Shown piece after piece: positions 8,868 through 17,509 of a DNA stretch of 64,000 bases (position 1 is the stretch's first letter; each line of letters begins with the position of its first letter). This DNA is from Marinifilum fragile JCM 15579. GTDB lineage: Bacteria > Bacteroidota > Bacteroidia > Bacteroidales > Marinifilaceae. The notes beneath the pieces are model-generated. The model made no database searches. It was not told the DNA's origin and was given only the letters and a program-made list of their open reading frames with translations. Where the stretch lies: assembly GCF_001310955.1 (NCBI RefSeq), contig NZ_BAZX01000020.1:1-64000 (forward strand). The letters are read 5' to 3'. The position numbers were made by a program, and so were the translations under genes.

Positions 8868-9998
8868 ATGAGATATTATATTATAGCAGGAGAAGCATCA
8901 GGAGATCTTCATGCTTCGAACTTGATGAAAGAAATAAAAAATGAGGATTCGGCAGCCGAATTTAGATTCTGGGGTGGCGACCTTATGCAAGCACAAGGCG
9001 GTGAATTGGTAAAGCATTATCGAGAAACTGCTTTTATGGGATTCTTAACTGTGCTAAAGAATTTGGGAAAGATTCGAGCGAATTTTTCATTGTGCGAGAA
9101 GGATCTTTTGGAATACAAACCTGATGTTTTGATACTAGTAGATTATCCTGGATTTAATTTAAGAATGGCAAAATTTGCCAAGGAGCATGGAATACGTGTT
9201 CATTATTATATTTCACCTAAAATTTGGGCCTGGAAGGAGGGGAGGGTGAAGAAGATTAAAGCTTATGTGGATCGCATGTTCACCATTTTTCCTTTTGAAA
9301 CAGAATTCTACAAAAAGCACAATTATGAGGTGAGTTTTGGAGGAAACCCCTTGTTGGATGCCATCGAGAATCGTCCCAATAAAGAGGAATCATTTGAAGA
9401 TTTTACCACTAAAAACAATCTACCTAACAAACCAATTGTAGCCTTATTGGCAGGAAGTAGAAAGCAGGAAATAGAAAGAATACTCCCTGTAATGTTAGAT
9501 GTTGTTGGTGATTTTCCAGATCATCAGTTTGTGGTGGCTGCAGCTCCTTCTATCACAAAGGAATTTTACGCACAAGTAGTTGGCAATAGAGATGTGAAAT
9601 TTGTTTACGGACAAACCTACGATTTATTGCAGCAGTCAAAAGCGGCATTGGTAACTTCGGGAACTGCTACTTTGGAAACCGCTCTTTTAAGAATTCCTCA
9701 GGTGGTTTGCTATATCACAGGTGGAGGAAGAATTCTTTTTGCAATTGGCAAGCGCTTGCTAAAAGTAAAGTACATATCCTTGGTTAATTTGGTGATGGAT
9801 AAATTGATTGTGAAAGAATTGATTCAGCATTACTGCAATAAAGAAAGTATTGCCAGCGAGTTAAAGAACATTTTAGCGGAAGGAAGCTATCGTTCCGAAA
9901 TGCTTACGAATTATCAACTGCTAAATGAGAAATTGGGAGGAGCAGGTGCTTCGGCTCGATTTGCCAAAATGATTATTACAGACCTGAGAGCTCAGTAA
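8868..9998 (+). CDS. lpxB: Lipid-A-disaccharide synthase
   Basis: LpxB joins UDP-2,3-diacylglucosamine to lipid X to make the lipid A disaccharide on the inner membrane. The 376-aa protein has the GT19-family markers: AGEASGDLH at residues 7-15, SPKIWAWKEGRVKKIK near 119, LLAGSRKQEIER near 194 (nucleotide-binding domain) and TSGTATLETAL near 262. All are intact. It follows surE and the small membrane protein on the same strand after a 121-bp gap. It confirms an LPS-type outer membrane. Confidence 0.97.
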   Translation: MRYYIIAGEASGDLHASNLMKEIKNEDSAAEFRFWGGDLMQAQGGELVKHYRETAFMGFLTVLKNLGKIRANFSLCEKDLLEYKPDVLILVDYPGFNLRMAKFAKEHGIRVHYYISPKIWAWKEGRVKKIKAYVDRMFTIFPFETEFYKKHNYEVSFGGNPLLDAIENRPNKEESFEDFTTKNNLPNKPIVALLAGSRKQEIERILPVMLDVVGDFPDHQFVVAAAPSITKEFYAQVVGNRDVKFVYGQTYDLLQQSKAALVTSGTATLETALLRIPQVVCYITGGGRILFAIGKRLLKVKYISLVNLVMDKLIVKELIQHYCNKESIASELKNILAEGSYRSEMLTNYQLLNEKLGGAGASARFAKMIITDLRAQ

Positions 9999-10000
9999 AA

Positions 10001-10744
10001 TTATTCCTCGATTACTTTTCCGGTTGGATTCTGATTGTTAACCTGAACTCTTTTTACGGAAATTTCAGGAGTTCCTGTGTAGTATATGTTACCACTAGAG
10101 TATATGCTTACACTGAGTTTGTCTTTTGCCCAAACATGAGCTTCTCCAATACCATTTTGAGCCAGAGTTATGTTGTTACTCTGTAAACTTCCTGCTTTAA
10201 TATTAATTACACCATTAAGAATATAGTGAGCGTTGGGACAGATTCCTGAAAATTTATATCCGCCAGTTGCTGAGCCCAATGAGTGAAACTTCATGCTGTC
10301 ATATTCTAAATTCAAATTCATTTCAACAAGTTGTGATTCTGAATAAACAATAATGTCGAGGTGATTTCCACTAAGTTCATTTATACTTGAAATGTTTGCC
10401 GGAGCTGAACAAGTTATTTTATTCACTTCTTTTAAATGAACCTCTGCAGTAATTAAATCAAAATTACGAGCTTTATTGTTGTATGAATGGTCTATTATCA
10501 ATTGTTGATCTGCTACTTTAACATTTGTTTTTGAAATTAAATTTTCTCCACCTTTCAGCACAATAAACTCTTCATCATCCTGAATGATTTGGATCTGAAA
10601 AGTATTTAAGTTTTCGATTGCACTTACTCCGTTTATATCTATTCTCTTTTCTATATATTCTCCTTCACTTTCGAAAGGATTAAAAGAACTGCAAGATGAC
10701 AGGCAGAATGTTGTTAAAATAATTAGTAGGCTAACGTTTCTCAT
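10001..10744 (-). CDS. Lipoprotein with head GIN (DUF2807) domain
   Basis: This 247-aa protein starts with a lipoprotein signal peptide ending LSSC. The rest has the alternating short beta-strand pattern of the GIN/DUF2807 domain (strand repeats such as ISKTNVKVADQQLII and SLQSNNITLAQNG), a right-handed beta-helix fold common in Bacteroidota surface lipoproteins of unknown function. Its start overlaps the end of the upstream PagL-like gene by 14 bp, so the two form an operon. The convergent lpxB gene ends only 2 bp away. Confidence 0.82.
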   Translation of the reverse strand: MRNVSLLIILTTFCLSSCSSFNPFESEGEYIEKRIDINGVSAIENLNTFQIQIIQDDEEFIVLKGGENLISKTNVKVADQQLIIDHSYNNKARNFDLITAEVHLKEVNKITCSAPANISSINELSGNHLDIIVYSESQLVEMNLNLEYDSMKFHSLGSATGGYKFSGICPNAHYILNGVINIKAGSLQSNNITLAQNGIGEAHVWAKDKLSVSIYSSGNIYYTGTPEISVKRVQVNNQNPTGKVIEE

Positions 10745-11846
10745 TATTATTTGTTTTTAATCTATAACCAATTCCCCATTCAATATAATCGGCCTTTCCC
10801 AAGTGAGCTTTTAAACCTAAACTGGCTAAAAAGTGTTCATTTATCTTATATTTTAAACCAATTCTAGTATATAAGGGTTTTTCTGGTTTTGTTTCGAAAA
10901 GGGTATAAGCTCCTACGTTTGCAACAATGCTAAACCTTTGTATAATCAGTTCGTGGGATACAAAAATAGCCTGGCTAAAACGATCTTTAAATTTGGTTTG
11001 AGGATCAAAATCCCATTTTCCTCTGTTTGCTGATTTATCGTAGAAGAGATCGATTCCTAATCCTATTTTCTGCTTGGCGTTTATGCCTCTTAAATATCCT
11101 AGATTTAAGCCTATTGTGTAATATTTATGATCATCTTTTACTGCTGTTTGTTTAATGCCATTGTTCCAAATAATTACAATTTCATCATTTAATTTTGGAT
11201 GGTTTAAATTTTCGTGGCTCCTAACAGACTTATGAAATTCATTAAAATGATATTGAATACCAATACTTGCAGTGGCCATATTAAGTCCTTTGTTAGGTAC
11301 TTTTATGGAACCATTGGAAAGGTGTTGGAAACCTACTCCTGCATTGGCAGACCACTTATTTGTGAAATGATATGAACCATTTAATAGAATTTTGAAGAAA
11401 GCATTGAATTCTGATCCTATTGCCACATTCGTATAATTCTCTGTAGGGTGAAAGTGTTTTTTTGTATGCGCAATTCCAAAACCTGTTTGAAAACGTAAAT
11501 TTCCTTTCTGGTAATCTTTAAGATTAAAATTGATATATGGAAATAAAGCATTTGTATTCCCAAATACTTCATCATTTCCCAGACTTCCATGATAAAATCC
11601 TAAACCTATCTCTGGTTGATTGTACAATTTGGACCACGATCGACTTCTTGAAGGAAGAAAACCAAAATTTAGTTCAATAGCACTAACTTGATCATTAACC
11701 AAATAGCTTATTGATTTATGATGAGGTATAACCACACCATAATGATATCTTATGTTTGTTATAAATATATCTTTATTATCATTTTCTTGTGCAGTACCGC
11801 ACTTGAAAATTAAAAAAGAGAGTAAAAGCAGTACGCAATTTTTCAT
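10731..11846 (-). CDS. Outer-membrane acyloxyacyl hydrolase (PagL-like lipid A 3-O-deacylase)
   Basis: PagL-family enzymes remove an ester-linked acyl chain from lipid A in the outer membrane. ATG 11846 is chosen because it starts a clean signal peptide ending CGTAQ; the longer frame to 11939 adds an unlikely N-terminal extension. The 371-aa protein contains the PagL catalytic signature with His-Ser-Asn (FQHLSNGSIKVPNKG, near residue 177) inside a beta-barrel pattern. About 170 extra C-terminal residues form a second barrel-like half with no visible catalytic motif, longer than classic PagL. Two genes away lies lpxB, a lipid A synthesis gene, on the opposite strand. Confidence 0.75.
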   Translation of the reverse strand: MKNCVLLLLSFLIFKCGTAQENDNKDIFITNIRYHYGVVIPHHKSISYLVNDQVSAIELNFGFLPSRSRSWSKLYNQPEIGLGFYHGSLGNDEVFGNTNALFPYINFNLKDYQKGNLRFQTGFGIAHTKKHFHPTENYTNVAIGSEFNAFFKILLNGSYHFTNKWSANAGVGFQHLSNGSIKVPNKGLNMATASIGIQYHFNEFHKSVRSHENLNHPKLNDEIVIIWNNGIKQTAVKDDHKYYTIGLNLGYLRGINAKQKIGLGIDLFYDKSANRGKWDFDPQTKFKDRFSQAIFVSHELIIQRFSIVANVGAYTLFETKPEKPLYTRIGLKYKINEHFLASLGLKAHLGKADYIEWGIGYRLKTNNNEKR

Positions 11847-11944
11847 GTTCAAATTTATGTAAATTAAATGATTTGAAAAACAAATTTTTTCTACTAAAAT
11901 AATTTTGCAAATTTGTGGTAGTATAGTAAAATAACACACATTTT

Positions 11945-12676
11945 ATGCTAGCACTTCTAACAAAGGAGTTCCGAACCTTTTTCAGTTCTCTTACTGGTTA
12001 CCTGATTTTATCAGTTTATTTAATAGCTACAGGATTATTCGTATGGGTATTTCCAGGATCTACAAATCCATTGGATACAGGATATGCAAATCTTGATGTT
12101 TTGTTCGAGATGTCTCCCTGGATCTATCTGTTTTTGATTCCTGCGGTTTGTATGCGATTGTTTGCAGATGAGAAAAAACAAGGCACCATAGAACTGGTAT
12201 ATACGAGACCCTTAAAGGAGATGGAAATTGTATTTGCAAAGTATTTTTCGGCCCTTTTGGTTATTTCTGTTTCTCTACTATTCTGCCTGATTTATTATTT
12301 CTCCATTTATTATTTGGGAAATCCTGTTGGGAGCATTGATTCAGGAGCTTTCTGGGGATCGTTTATTGGACTGTTTCTACTCGCTGCAGTATATGTTGTC
12401 ATTGGTGTTTTTTCCAGTTCGGTAACCGATAATCAAATTGTAGCATTCCTACTAGCCTTGGTTCTGTGCTTTTTATTTTATACCGGTTTCAATTACTTAG
12501 CTGACTTGATTATCTTCCGGAATGTGCAATCGGACATTTACAATTTAGGAATTCAAGAGCACTATAAATCAATTTCTCGAGGAGTGGTAGACTCCAGAGA
12601 TTTGGTATATTTTATGGGTGTAATTGTGGCTTTTTTGTTGATTACAATAACAGTTTTAAAGAGTAGAAAATGGTAA
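11945..12676 (+). CDS. gldF: Gliding-motility-associated ABC transporter permease GldF
   Basis: This 243-aa integral membrane protein has six predicted helices of the ABC-2 type. The segment SPWIYLFLIPAVCMRLFADE followed by KKQGTIELVYTRP is characteristic of GldF and related permeases. In Flavobacterium, GldA, GldF and GldG form an ABC transporter linked to gliding and surface secretion. Here gldF overlaps gldG by 7 bp. No GldA ATPase or other gld genes are in the window, so actual gliding cannot be inferred. Confidence 0.9.
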   Translation: MLALLTKEFRTFFSSLTGYLILSVYLIATGLFVWVFPGSTNPLDTGYANLDVLFEMSPWIYLFLIPAVCMRLFADEKKQGTIELVYTRPLKEMEIVFAKYFSALLVISVSLLFCLIYYFSIYYLGNPVGSIDSGAFWGSFIGLFLLAAVYVVIGVFSSSVTDNQIVAFLLALVLCFLFYTGFNYLADLIIFRNVQSDIYNLGIQEHYKSISRGVVDSRDLVYFMGVIVAFLLITITVLKSRKW

Positions 12677-14382
12677 AAGAAAAAGCTATGATTAAAAACA
12701 GAAGGAAGCAAGATATTCTTAATTTGTCGATTTCTTTAATTGCATTAGGAGTTCTGGTTCTTATTCTTCAAGTGTATTTTTTTCGCATTGATTTTACAGC
12801 CGAAAAAAGATATACATTATCAGATAATACCAAGCAATTGGTAGGTTCTTTAGATAAGGATCTGTACTTTGAAATTTACCTTGCGGGAGGTTTGCCACAC
12901 GGGTTTAAAAAGCTTCAGAAAGCAAGTATTGAAATGCTTGACGAATTGGAAGCTTATGCAAATGTGAATATCAATTATGCCTTAATTAATATCAGTGATA
13001 TTCCTAATCCCAAGCAAAGGAACGAAATGTACGAACAGTTGGCTGCACGAGGATTAAAACCAACCAGTGTGCAAGAAAGAACTACCGATGGAAGTTTAAA
13101 ACAAAAGATTATTGTTCCGGGAATAATAGTGCATGATACAGAGAAGGAAACCTCGGTTCACTTGTTGAAAAATGTGGCTGGTTTATCTGCCGAAGAAAAT
13201 CTTAACCATTCCATTGAAACCATAGAATTTGAGCTGACAAAAGCCATTCGAATGTTGCAAAGTAAGCAACCAAAGAATATCGCTTTCCTAACTGGACAAG
13301 GAGAATTAAGCGAATTTGAAGTTGCCGATTTTACAGCTTCTTTACTTCAAAAATATGAGGTGGATAGGATCTCTGCCCAAAAATTGAATCAATCTAAAAA
13401 GAAATATTCGGCGTTGGTAATTGCACAGCCAAGAAATGAATTTTCCAAAGAGGCCAAATATCAGATTGATCAATACTTGATGAATGGCGGACGAATCCTG
13501 TGGCTTGTAGATGAGGTGGTGGCAAGTATGGATAGCTTACAAGTAAAAGAAAGTACAGTGGCTTTTTATAAGCCACTAAATATCGAAGATCAGTTGTTTA
13601 CTTATGGAGTTAGGATTAATCCTGATTTGGTGATGGATATTCAGGGACAATTGATTCCGGTTCAAACTGCTTTGCCCGGAGAAAAACCAAAATTTACGCC
13701 TGCTCCATGGTATTATTCGCCTTTATTGAATGCGCCAGATCATCATCCGATTACGCGAAAATTGAATGTGGTAAAAGCTGAATTTGCCAATTCGATTGAT
13801 TGGGTGGGAGAGAATGCTAATGTGAAAAAAACGACTCTGCTTACAAGTTCTGATTATACGCGATTAGAGAAGGTGCCAAGTATTGTGAGTCTAGAAATTG
13901 TGAATCAAAAGCCTAAGCCGGAAGATTTTGTGGCAGGTAGAAAGAAAATTGCTGTTTTGCTGGAAGGGAAATTTCAATCGGCATTTAAGAACAGAGCCTG
14001 GAAAGGAATCGATCGCGAATCATTTAAATCAGAAAGTGACCTAAGTAAAATGATTGTGATTTCTGATGGAGATATTATTAAAAACAGAGTCCGTGGAGTT
14101 GGAAAAAACAGACAGATTGAAGCTTTGGGATATGATAGATATTCTAGAAAAACATATGGGAATCGAAATTTTCTTTTAAACTGCATTGATTATTTGTGTG
14201 ATAACGAAGGTTGGATGGAATTAAGGGCACGAGAAGTAAAGCTCAGAATGCTTGATAAAACCAAAATCAGATCGGAAAGATTATTTTGGCAAGTGGTGAA
14301 TGTGATTTTACCCTTGTTATTACTTTTGATATTGGGAGTGTTAAGATATTTTATGAGAAAAAGAAAGTTTGCAAGATCATAA
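12670..14382 (+). CDS. gldG: Gliding-motility-associated ABC transporter auxiliary protein GldG
   Basis: GldG is the periplasmic auxiliary component of the GldAFG transporter. The 570-aa protein has an N-terminal membrane anchor (about 18-38), a large extracytoplasmic domain of the ABC_transp_aux type (GQGELSEFEVADF near residue 215, GGRILWLVDEV near 275) and a C-terminal membrane helix (about 540-560) followed by a basic tail. ATG 12670 overlaps the gldF stop; Met7 at 12688 is an alternative start. The coupling with gldF supports the call. Confidence 0.9.
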   Translation: MVKEKAMIKNRRKQDILNLSISLIALGVLVLILQVYFFRIDFTAEKRYTLSDNTKQLVGSLDKDLYFEIYLAGGLPHGFKKLQKASIEMLDELEAYANVNINYALINISDIPNPKQRNEMYEQLAARGLKPTSVQERTTDGSLKQKIIVPGIIVHDTEKETSVHLLKNVAGLSAEENLNHSIETIEFELTKAIRMLQSKQPKNIAFLTGQGELSEFEVADFTASLLQKYEVDRISAQKLNQSKKKYSALVIAQPRNEFSKEAKYQIDQYLMNGGRILWLVDEVVASMDSLQVKESTVAFYKPLNIEDQLFTYGVRINPDLVMDIQGQLIPVQTALPGEKPKFTPAPWYYSPLLNAPDHHPITRKLNVVKAEFANSIDWVGENANVKKTTLLTSSDYTRLEKVPSIVSLEIVNQKPKPEDFVAGRKKIAVLLEGKFQSAFKNRAWKGIDRESFKSESDLSKMIVISDGDIIKNRVRGVGKNRQIEALGYDRYSRKTYGNRNFLLNCIDYLCDNEGWMELRAREVKLRMLDKTKIRSERLFWQVVNVILPLLLLLILGVLRYFMRKRKFARS

Positions 14383-14630
14383 ATATGAGAGAGATATTTA
14401 TGATCTCAAAGATTGTTGTGGATCTTAATATTATTGGTAATATCCGCTGTTTGAATAAAATTCTGATTTTATTTAGTAAGGTGGCAAATCTTTTTTGTCT
14501 TAAGGATATCGTCAATCCTTAATAAATTTGTATATTCACCACTTAATACTGTGCTAAAATAAGATTCGGTTTTGAACTTGTTTAAGCGTTGAAATATAGA
14601 ATTTTAGGTTAACTTTTAAATATTATGCAA

Positions 14631-15761
14631 ATGAAATTTGTAGTATCAAGTACAGAATTGTTAAGTCATTTACAGGCCATCAGTAGAGTTATCAGTAGTA
14701 AAAACACTTTACCAATTTTGGATAACTTCCTTTTTGAGCTTAAAGATGGTGAATTGATAGCGACTGCATCTGATTTGGAATCTACTTTAATTACCACTAT
14801 TCCTCTTGAAACTTCGGAAGGCGAAGGGGTAATTGCTTTTCCTGCTAAAATTTTGACTGATACTTTAAAAGAATTTCCAGAACAACCTCTAACTTTCGAT
14901 ATCGACAGTACATCTTTGGCTGTAAGAATTACATCTGAAAATGGTGTGTTTAGTATCGTTGGACAGAATGGTGAAGATTTCCCAAAACTTCCAGAAAAAG
15001 AGGAAGGTAATTTGGTAAACATTACCGTTGAGAGCAATGTTCTTTTAACAGGTGTAAATAAAACTTTATTCGCAACTGCTGATGATGAACTTCGTCCGGT
15101 TATGAATGGTATTTTCGTTGAGTTGGGTAATAATGATTTAACTTTTGTAGCATCAGATGCTCACAAGTTGGTTCGTTACAAACGTCTAGATGGAAGATCA
15201 GATGTGGAGTCATCTTTCATTTTGCCTAAGAAACCAGCTTCTTTATTACGCAATATCTTGCCAAAAGAAGAAAATCCTGTAAAAGTGGAATTCGATGAAA
15301 GGAATGCATTCTTCACATTATCAAATTACAAGTTGATTTGTCGTTTGGTTGAAGGAAACTATCCAAGTTATAACTCGGTGATTCCAAAGAATAATCCTAA
15401 TGTTCTTACCATAGATAGAGTAGAGCTGTACAACACATTAAAACGTGTATCTGTATTCTCAAATCCTGCAAGTAACTTGATTAAGTTCGAATTGAAAGCG
15501 AACGAATTGGTAGTTTCTGCTCAGGATATCGACTTCTCAATTTCAGCAAGGGAAAGATTGCTTTGTCAGTACGAAGGACAAGAATTGGAAATTGGATTTA
15601 AATCAGTATTCTTATTGGAAATCCTTGCAAATATTTCATCATCGAATGTGATGATTGAATTATCTGATCCAACAAGAGCAGGTATTTTCTTACCATACGA
15701 TAATGAAAATGCCGATGAAGATGTATTGATGCTGTTAATGCCAATGATGATTAATGCATAA
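14631..15761 (+). CDS. dnaN: DNA polymerase III beta subunit (sliding clamp)
   Basis: DnaN forms the ring-shaped dimer that holds the replicative polymerase on DNA. The protein begins MKFVVSSTELLSHLQAISRV, the standard start, so ATG 14631 is preferred over the in-frame ATG two codons earlier (14625). The 376-aa length and the three-domain pattern are typical, ending with a clamp-like tail (LLMPMMINA). It lies 240 bp after gldG and has its own terminator downstream. recF is about 40 kb away rather than adjacent, and dnaA is absent from the window. Confidence 0.97.
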   Translation: MKFVVSSTELLSHLQAISRVISSKNTLPILDNFLFELKDGELIATASDLESTLITTIPLETSEGEGVIAFPAKILTDTLKEFPEQPLTFDIDSTSLAVRITSENGVFSIVGQNGEDFPKLPEKEEGNLVNITVESNVLLTGVNKTLFATADDELRPVMNGIFVELGNNDLTFVASDAHKLVRYKRLDGRSDVESSFILPKKPASLLRNILPKEENPVKVEFDERNAFFTLSNYKLICRLVEGNYPSYNSVIPKNNPNVLTIDRVELYNTLKRVSVFSNPASNLIKFELKANELVVSAQDIDFSISARERLLCQYEGQELEIGFKSVFLLEILANISSSNVMIELSDPTRAGIFLPYDNENADEDVLMLLMPMMINA

Positions 15762-15789
15762 ACAGTATTAATTCCAAATAATGATATTA

Positions 15790-15824
15790 AAAACCTAACA
15801 GAGAGCATATTTCTGTTAGGTTTT
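15790..15824 (+). terminator. Terminator after dnaN
   Basis: AAAACCTAACAG (15790-15801) pairs perfectly with CTGTTAGGTTTT (15813-15824), leaving an 11-nt loop and a T-rich tail. Confidence 0.85.
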
Positions 15825-15862
15825 ATATTTTTATACCGTATAAAAAATTACAAGAAAAATAA

Positions 15863-16630
15863 ATGAATCTTAATTTAAAGAATCCAATAGCGTTTATCGA
15901 TTTAGAAACAACAGGTATTAATGTTGCAAAAGATCGTATTGTTGAAATCTGTATTGTAAAAGTTAGTCCCAATGGCGATGAAGAGGTGAAAACATATCGT
16001 GTTAATCCTGAAATGCATATTCCAGCCCATGCGTCAGCAGTTCATGGCATAAAGGATGAGGATGTAAAGGATGAGCCAACGTTTAAAGAGTTAGGAAAAA
16101 ACATTGCTAAATATTTAGAAGGATGTGATTTGGCAGGTTACAATTCGAATCGATTTGATTTTCCGTTATTAGCTGAGGAATTTTTGCGTGCTGATATTGA
16201 TTTTGATATGCGCAAAAGAAAGTTTATTGATGTACAGACCATTTTTCACAAAATGGAACAGCGCACTTTAAGTGCGGCTTATCGTTTTTATTGTAATAAG
16301 GAATTGGAAGGAGCTCATGGTGCAGAGGCAGATACCAAAGCAACTTACGAAGTGCTAAAATCACAATTGGATAAATACGATTCTTTAGAGAATGATATTG
16401 AATTTTTGGCAAAATTCTCAACTCAGAATAAAAATGCTGATTTCGCAGGTTTTATTATCATTGATGATAAAGGGGTAGAAAGATTCAATTTTGGTAAGAA
16501 CAAAGGAAAAACTGTTGAGGAAGTGTTGGAGCAACAACCAGGGTATTATGGTTGGGTTATGAATAGCGATTTTCCATTGTACACGAAAAAAATCCTTACA
16601 GAGATTAAACTTCGAGGGTTTAATAAATAG
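15863..16630 (+). CDS. DnaQ-like DEDDh 3'-5' exonuclease with exonuclease X-type C-terminal domain
   Basis: The 255-aa protein starts with an RNase T/DnaQ exonuclease domain. Motif I has Asp13 and Glu15 (FIDLETTG), motif II is GYNSNRFDFPLL near residue 95, and motif III is HGAEADTKAT near 152, which makes it the DEDDh type. The last 60 residues (FGKNKGK, then PGYYGWVMNSDFP) match the short C-terminal domain seen in exonuclease X-like proteins. The role is likely DNA repair or proofreading. It is located directly after dnaN but separated by a terminator, so it is probably transcribed alone. Confidence 0.88.
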   Translation: MNLNLKNPIAFIDLETTGINVAKDRIVEICIVKVSPNGDEEVKTYRVNPEMHIPAHASAVHGIKDEDVKDEPTFKELGKNIAKYLEGCDLAGYNSNRFDFPLLAEEFLRADIDFDMRKRKFIDVQTIFHKMEQRTLSAAYRFYCNKELEGAHGAEADTKATYEVLKSQLDKYDSLENDIEFLAKFSTQNKNADFAGFIIIDDKGVERFNFGKNKGKTVEEVLEQQPGYYGWVMNSDFPLYTKKILTEIKLRGFNK

Positions 16631-16660
16631 TTCATTGTTTAACCGATCATACTTAATGAA

Positions 16661-17272
16661 ATGAAGATATTAGCCATTGGAAGAAATTACGTAAATCATG
16701 CCAAGGAGTTAAACAATCCGGTACCTGAGGAACCTGTTGTGTTCTCTATGCCTGATTCGGCTTTGCTAAAGAATAATAATGATTTTTATTATCCGGATTT
16801 TTCCAAGGATATTCATCATGAGTTGGAAGTAGTGGTGAAAATTAATAGAGTGGGTAAGAATATTCCTATTGAATTTGCTCATCGTTATTATGAAGAGATT
16901 GGTTTGGGAATTGATTTTACGGCTCGAGATATTCAGGTGGAATGCAAGAAAAAGGGACTGCCTTGGGAAAAGGCCAAAGCCTTTGATGGAGCAGCTCCAA
17001 TTAGTAAGTTTATTCCTAAAAATAAGTTTAAGTCGGTTGATAATTTGAATTTTAATTTGGATATCAATGGGGAGAGAGTACAGGCTGGAAATACAGCAAA
17101 TATGATTTTCTCAATTGATTACTTGATTTCTTATTTATCACAGTTTTTTACATTGAAAATTGGAGACATGATTTATACTGGAACGCCAGAGGGAGTTGGT
17201 CCTGTAAAGATTGGAGATCATTTGGTTGCAGATTTAGAAGGTGAGAAATTATTGGATTTTCATGTGAGATAA
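16661..17272 (+). CDS. Fumarylacetoacetate hydrolase (FAH) family protein
   Basis: The protein has 203 aa, and FAH-family enzymes are metal-dependent hydrolases or decarboxylases of beta-keto acids. The N-terminus MKILAIGRNYVNHAKELNN, the metal-ligand region HELEVVV near 60, GIDFTARDIQ near 83, and the C-terminal GDMIYTGTPEGVGPV are typical of the short single-domain form. The substrate is unknown; relatives include fumarylpyruvate hydrolase and oxaloacetate decarboxylase. It lies 30 bp after the exonuclease gene and may be co-transcribed with it. Confidence 0.88.
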   Translation: MKILAIGRNYVNHAKELNNPVPEEPVVFSMPDSALLKNNNDFYYPDFSKDIHHELEVVVKINRVGKNIPIEFAHRYYEEIGLGIDFTARDIQVECKKKGLPWEKAKAFDGAAPISKFIPKNKFKSVDNLNFNLDINGERVQAGNTANMIFSIDYLISYLSQFFTLKIGDMIYTGTPEGVGPVKIGDHLVADLEGEKLLDFHVR

Positions 17273-17311
17273 GGCATAATACAGCATAATTTCTGTATTT
17301 AAGATATCTAC

Positions 17312-17346
17312 AACGACCATTAACTTATGTTGATGGTCGTTTTTTG
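17312..17346 (+). terminator. Terminator after the FAH-family gene
   Basis: AACGACCAT pairs with ATGGTCGTT, followed by a T-run. Confidence 0.85.
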
Positions 17347-17475
17347 TGTAAAATGTTGAAGTGTAGCTTACTTATCGAATTTTAAAAATTGTATTATGAT
17401 GTGAATTGATAATATTTGACGAGATTATAAGTCCTTACAATTCAATGAAAATATTTTAAATCGGGTAAACATGAT

Positions 17476-17483
17476 TATATTTG
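17476..17483 (+). promoter_or_regulatory. Probable -7 element for the acyl-CoA ligase gene
   Basis: TATATTTG lies 26 nt before the ATG. The -33 region shows only a T-rich match, so the promoter is partial. Confidence 0.45.
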
Positions 17484-17509
17484 TATCGATTTACAACTAA
17501 AATACTTTT

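Noticed and set aside
14286..14522. 78-aa ORF overlapping the end of gldG
   Set aside because: It starts inside gldG in another frame and shows no recognisable domain or start signal.
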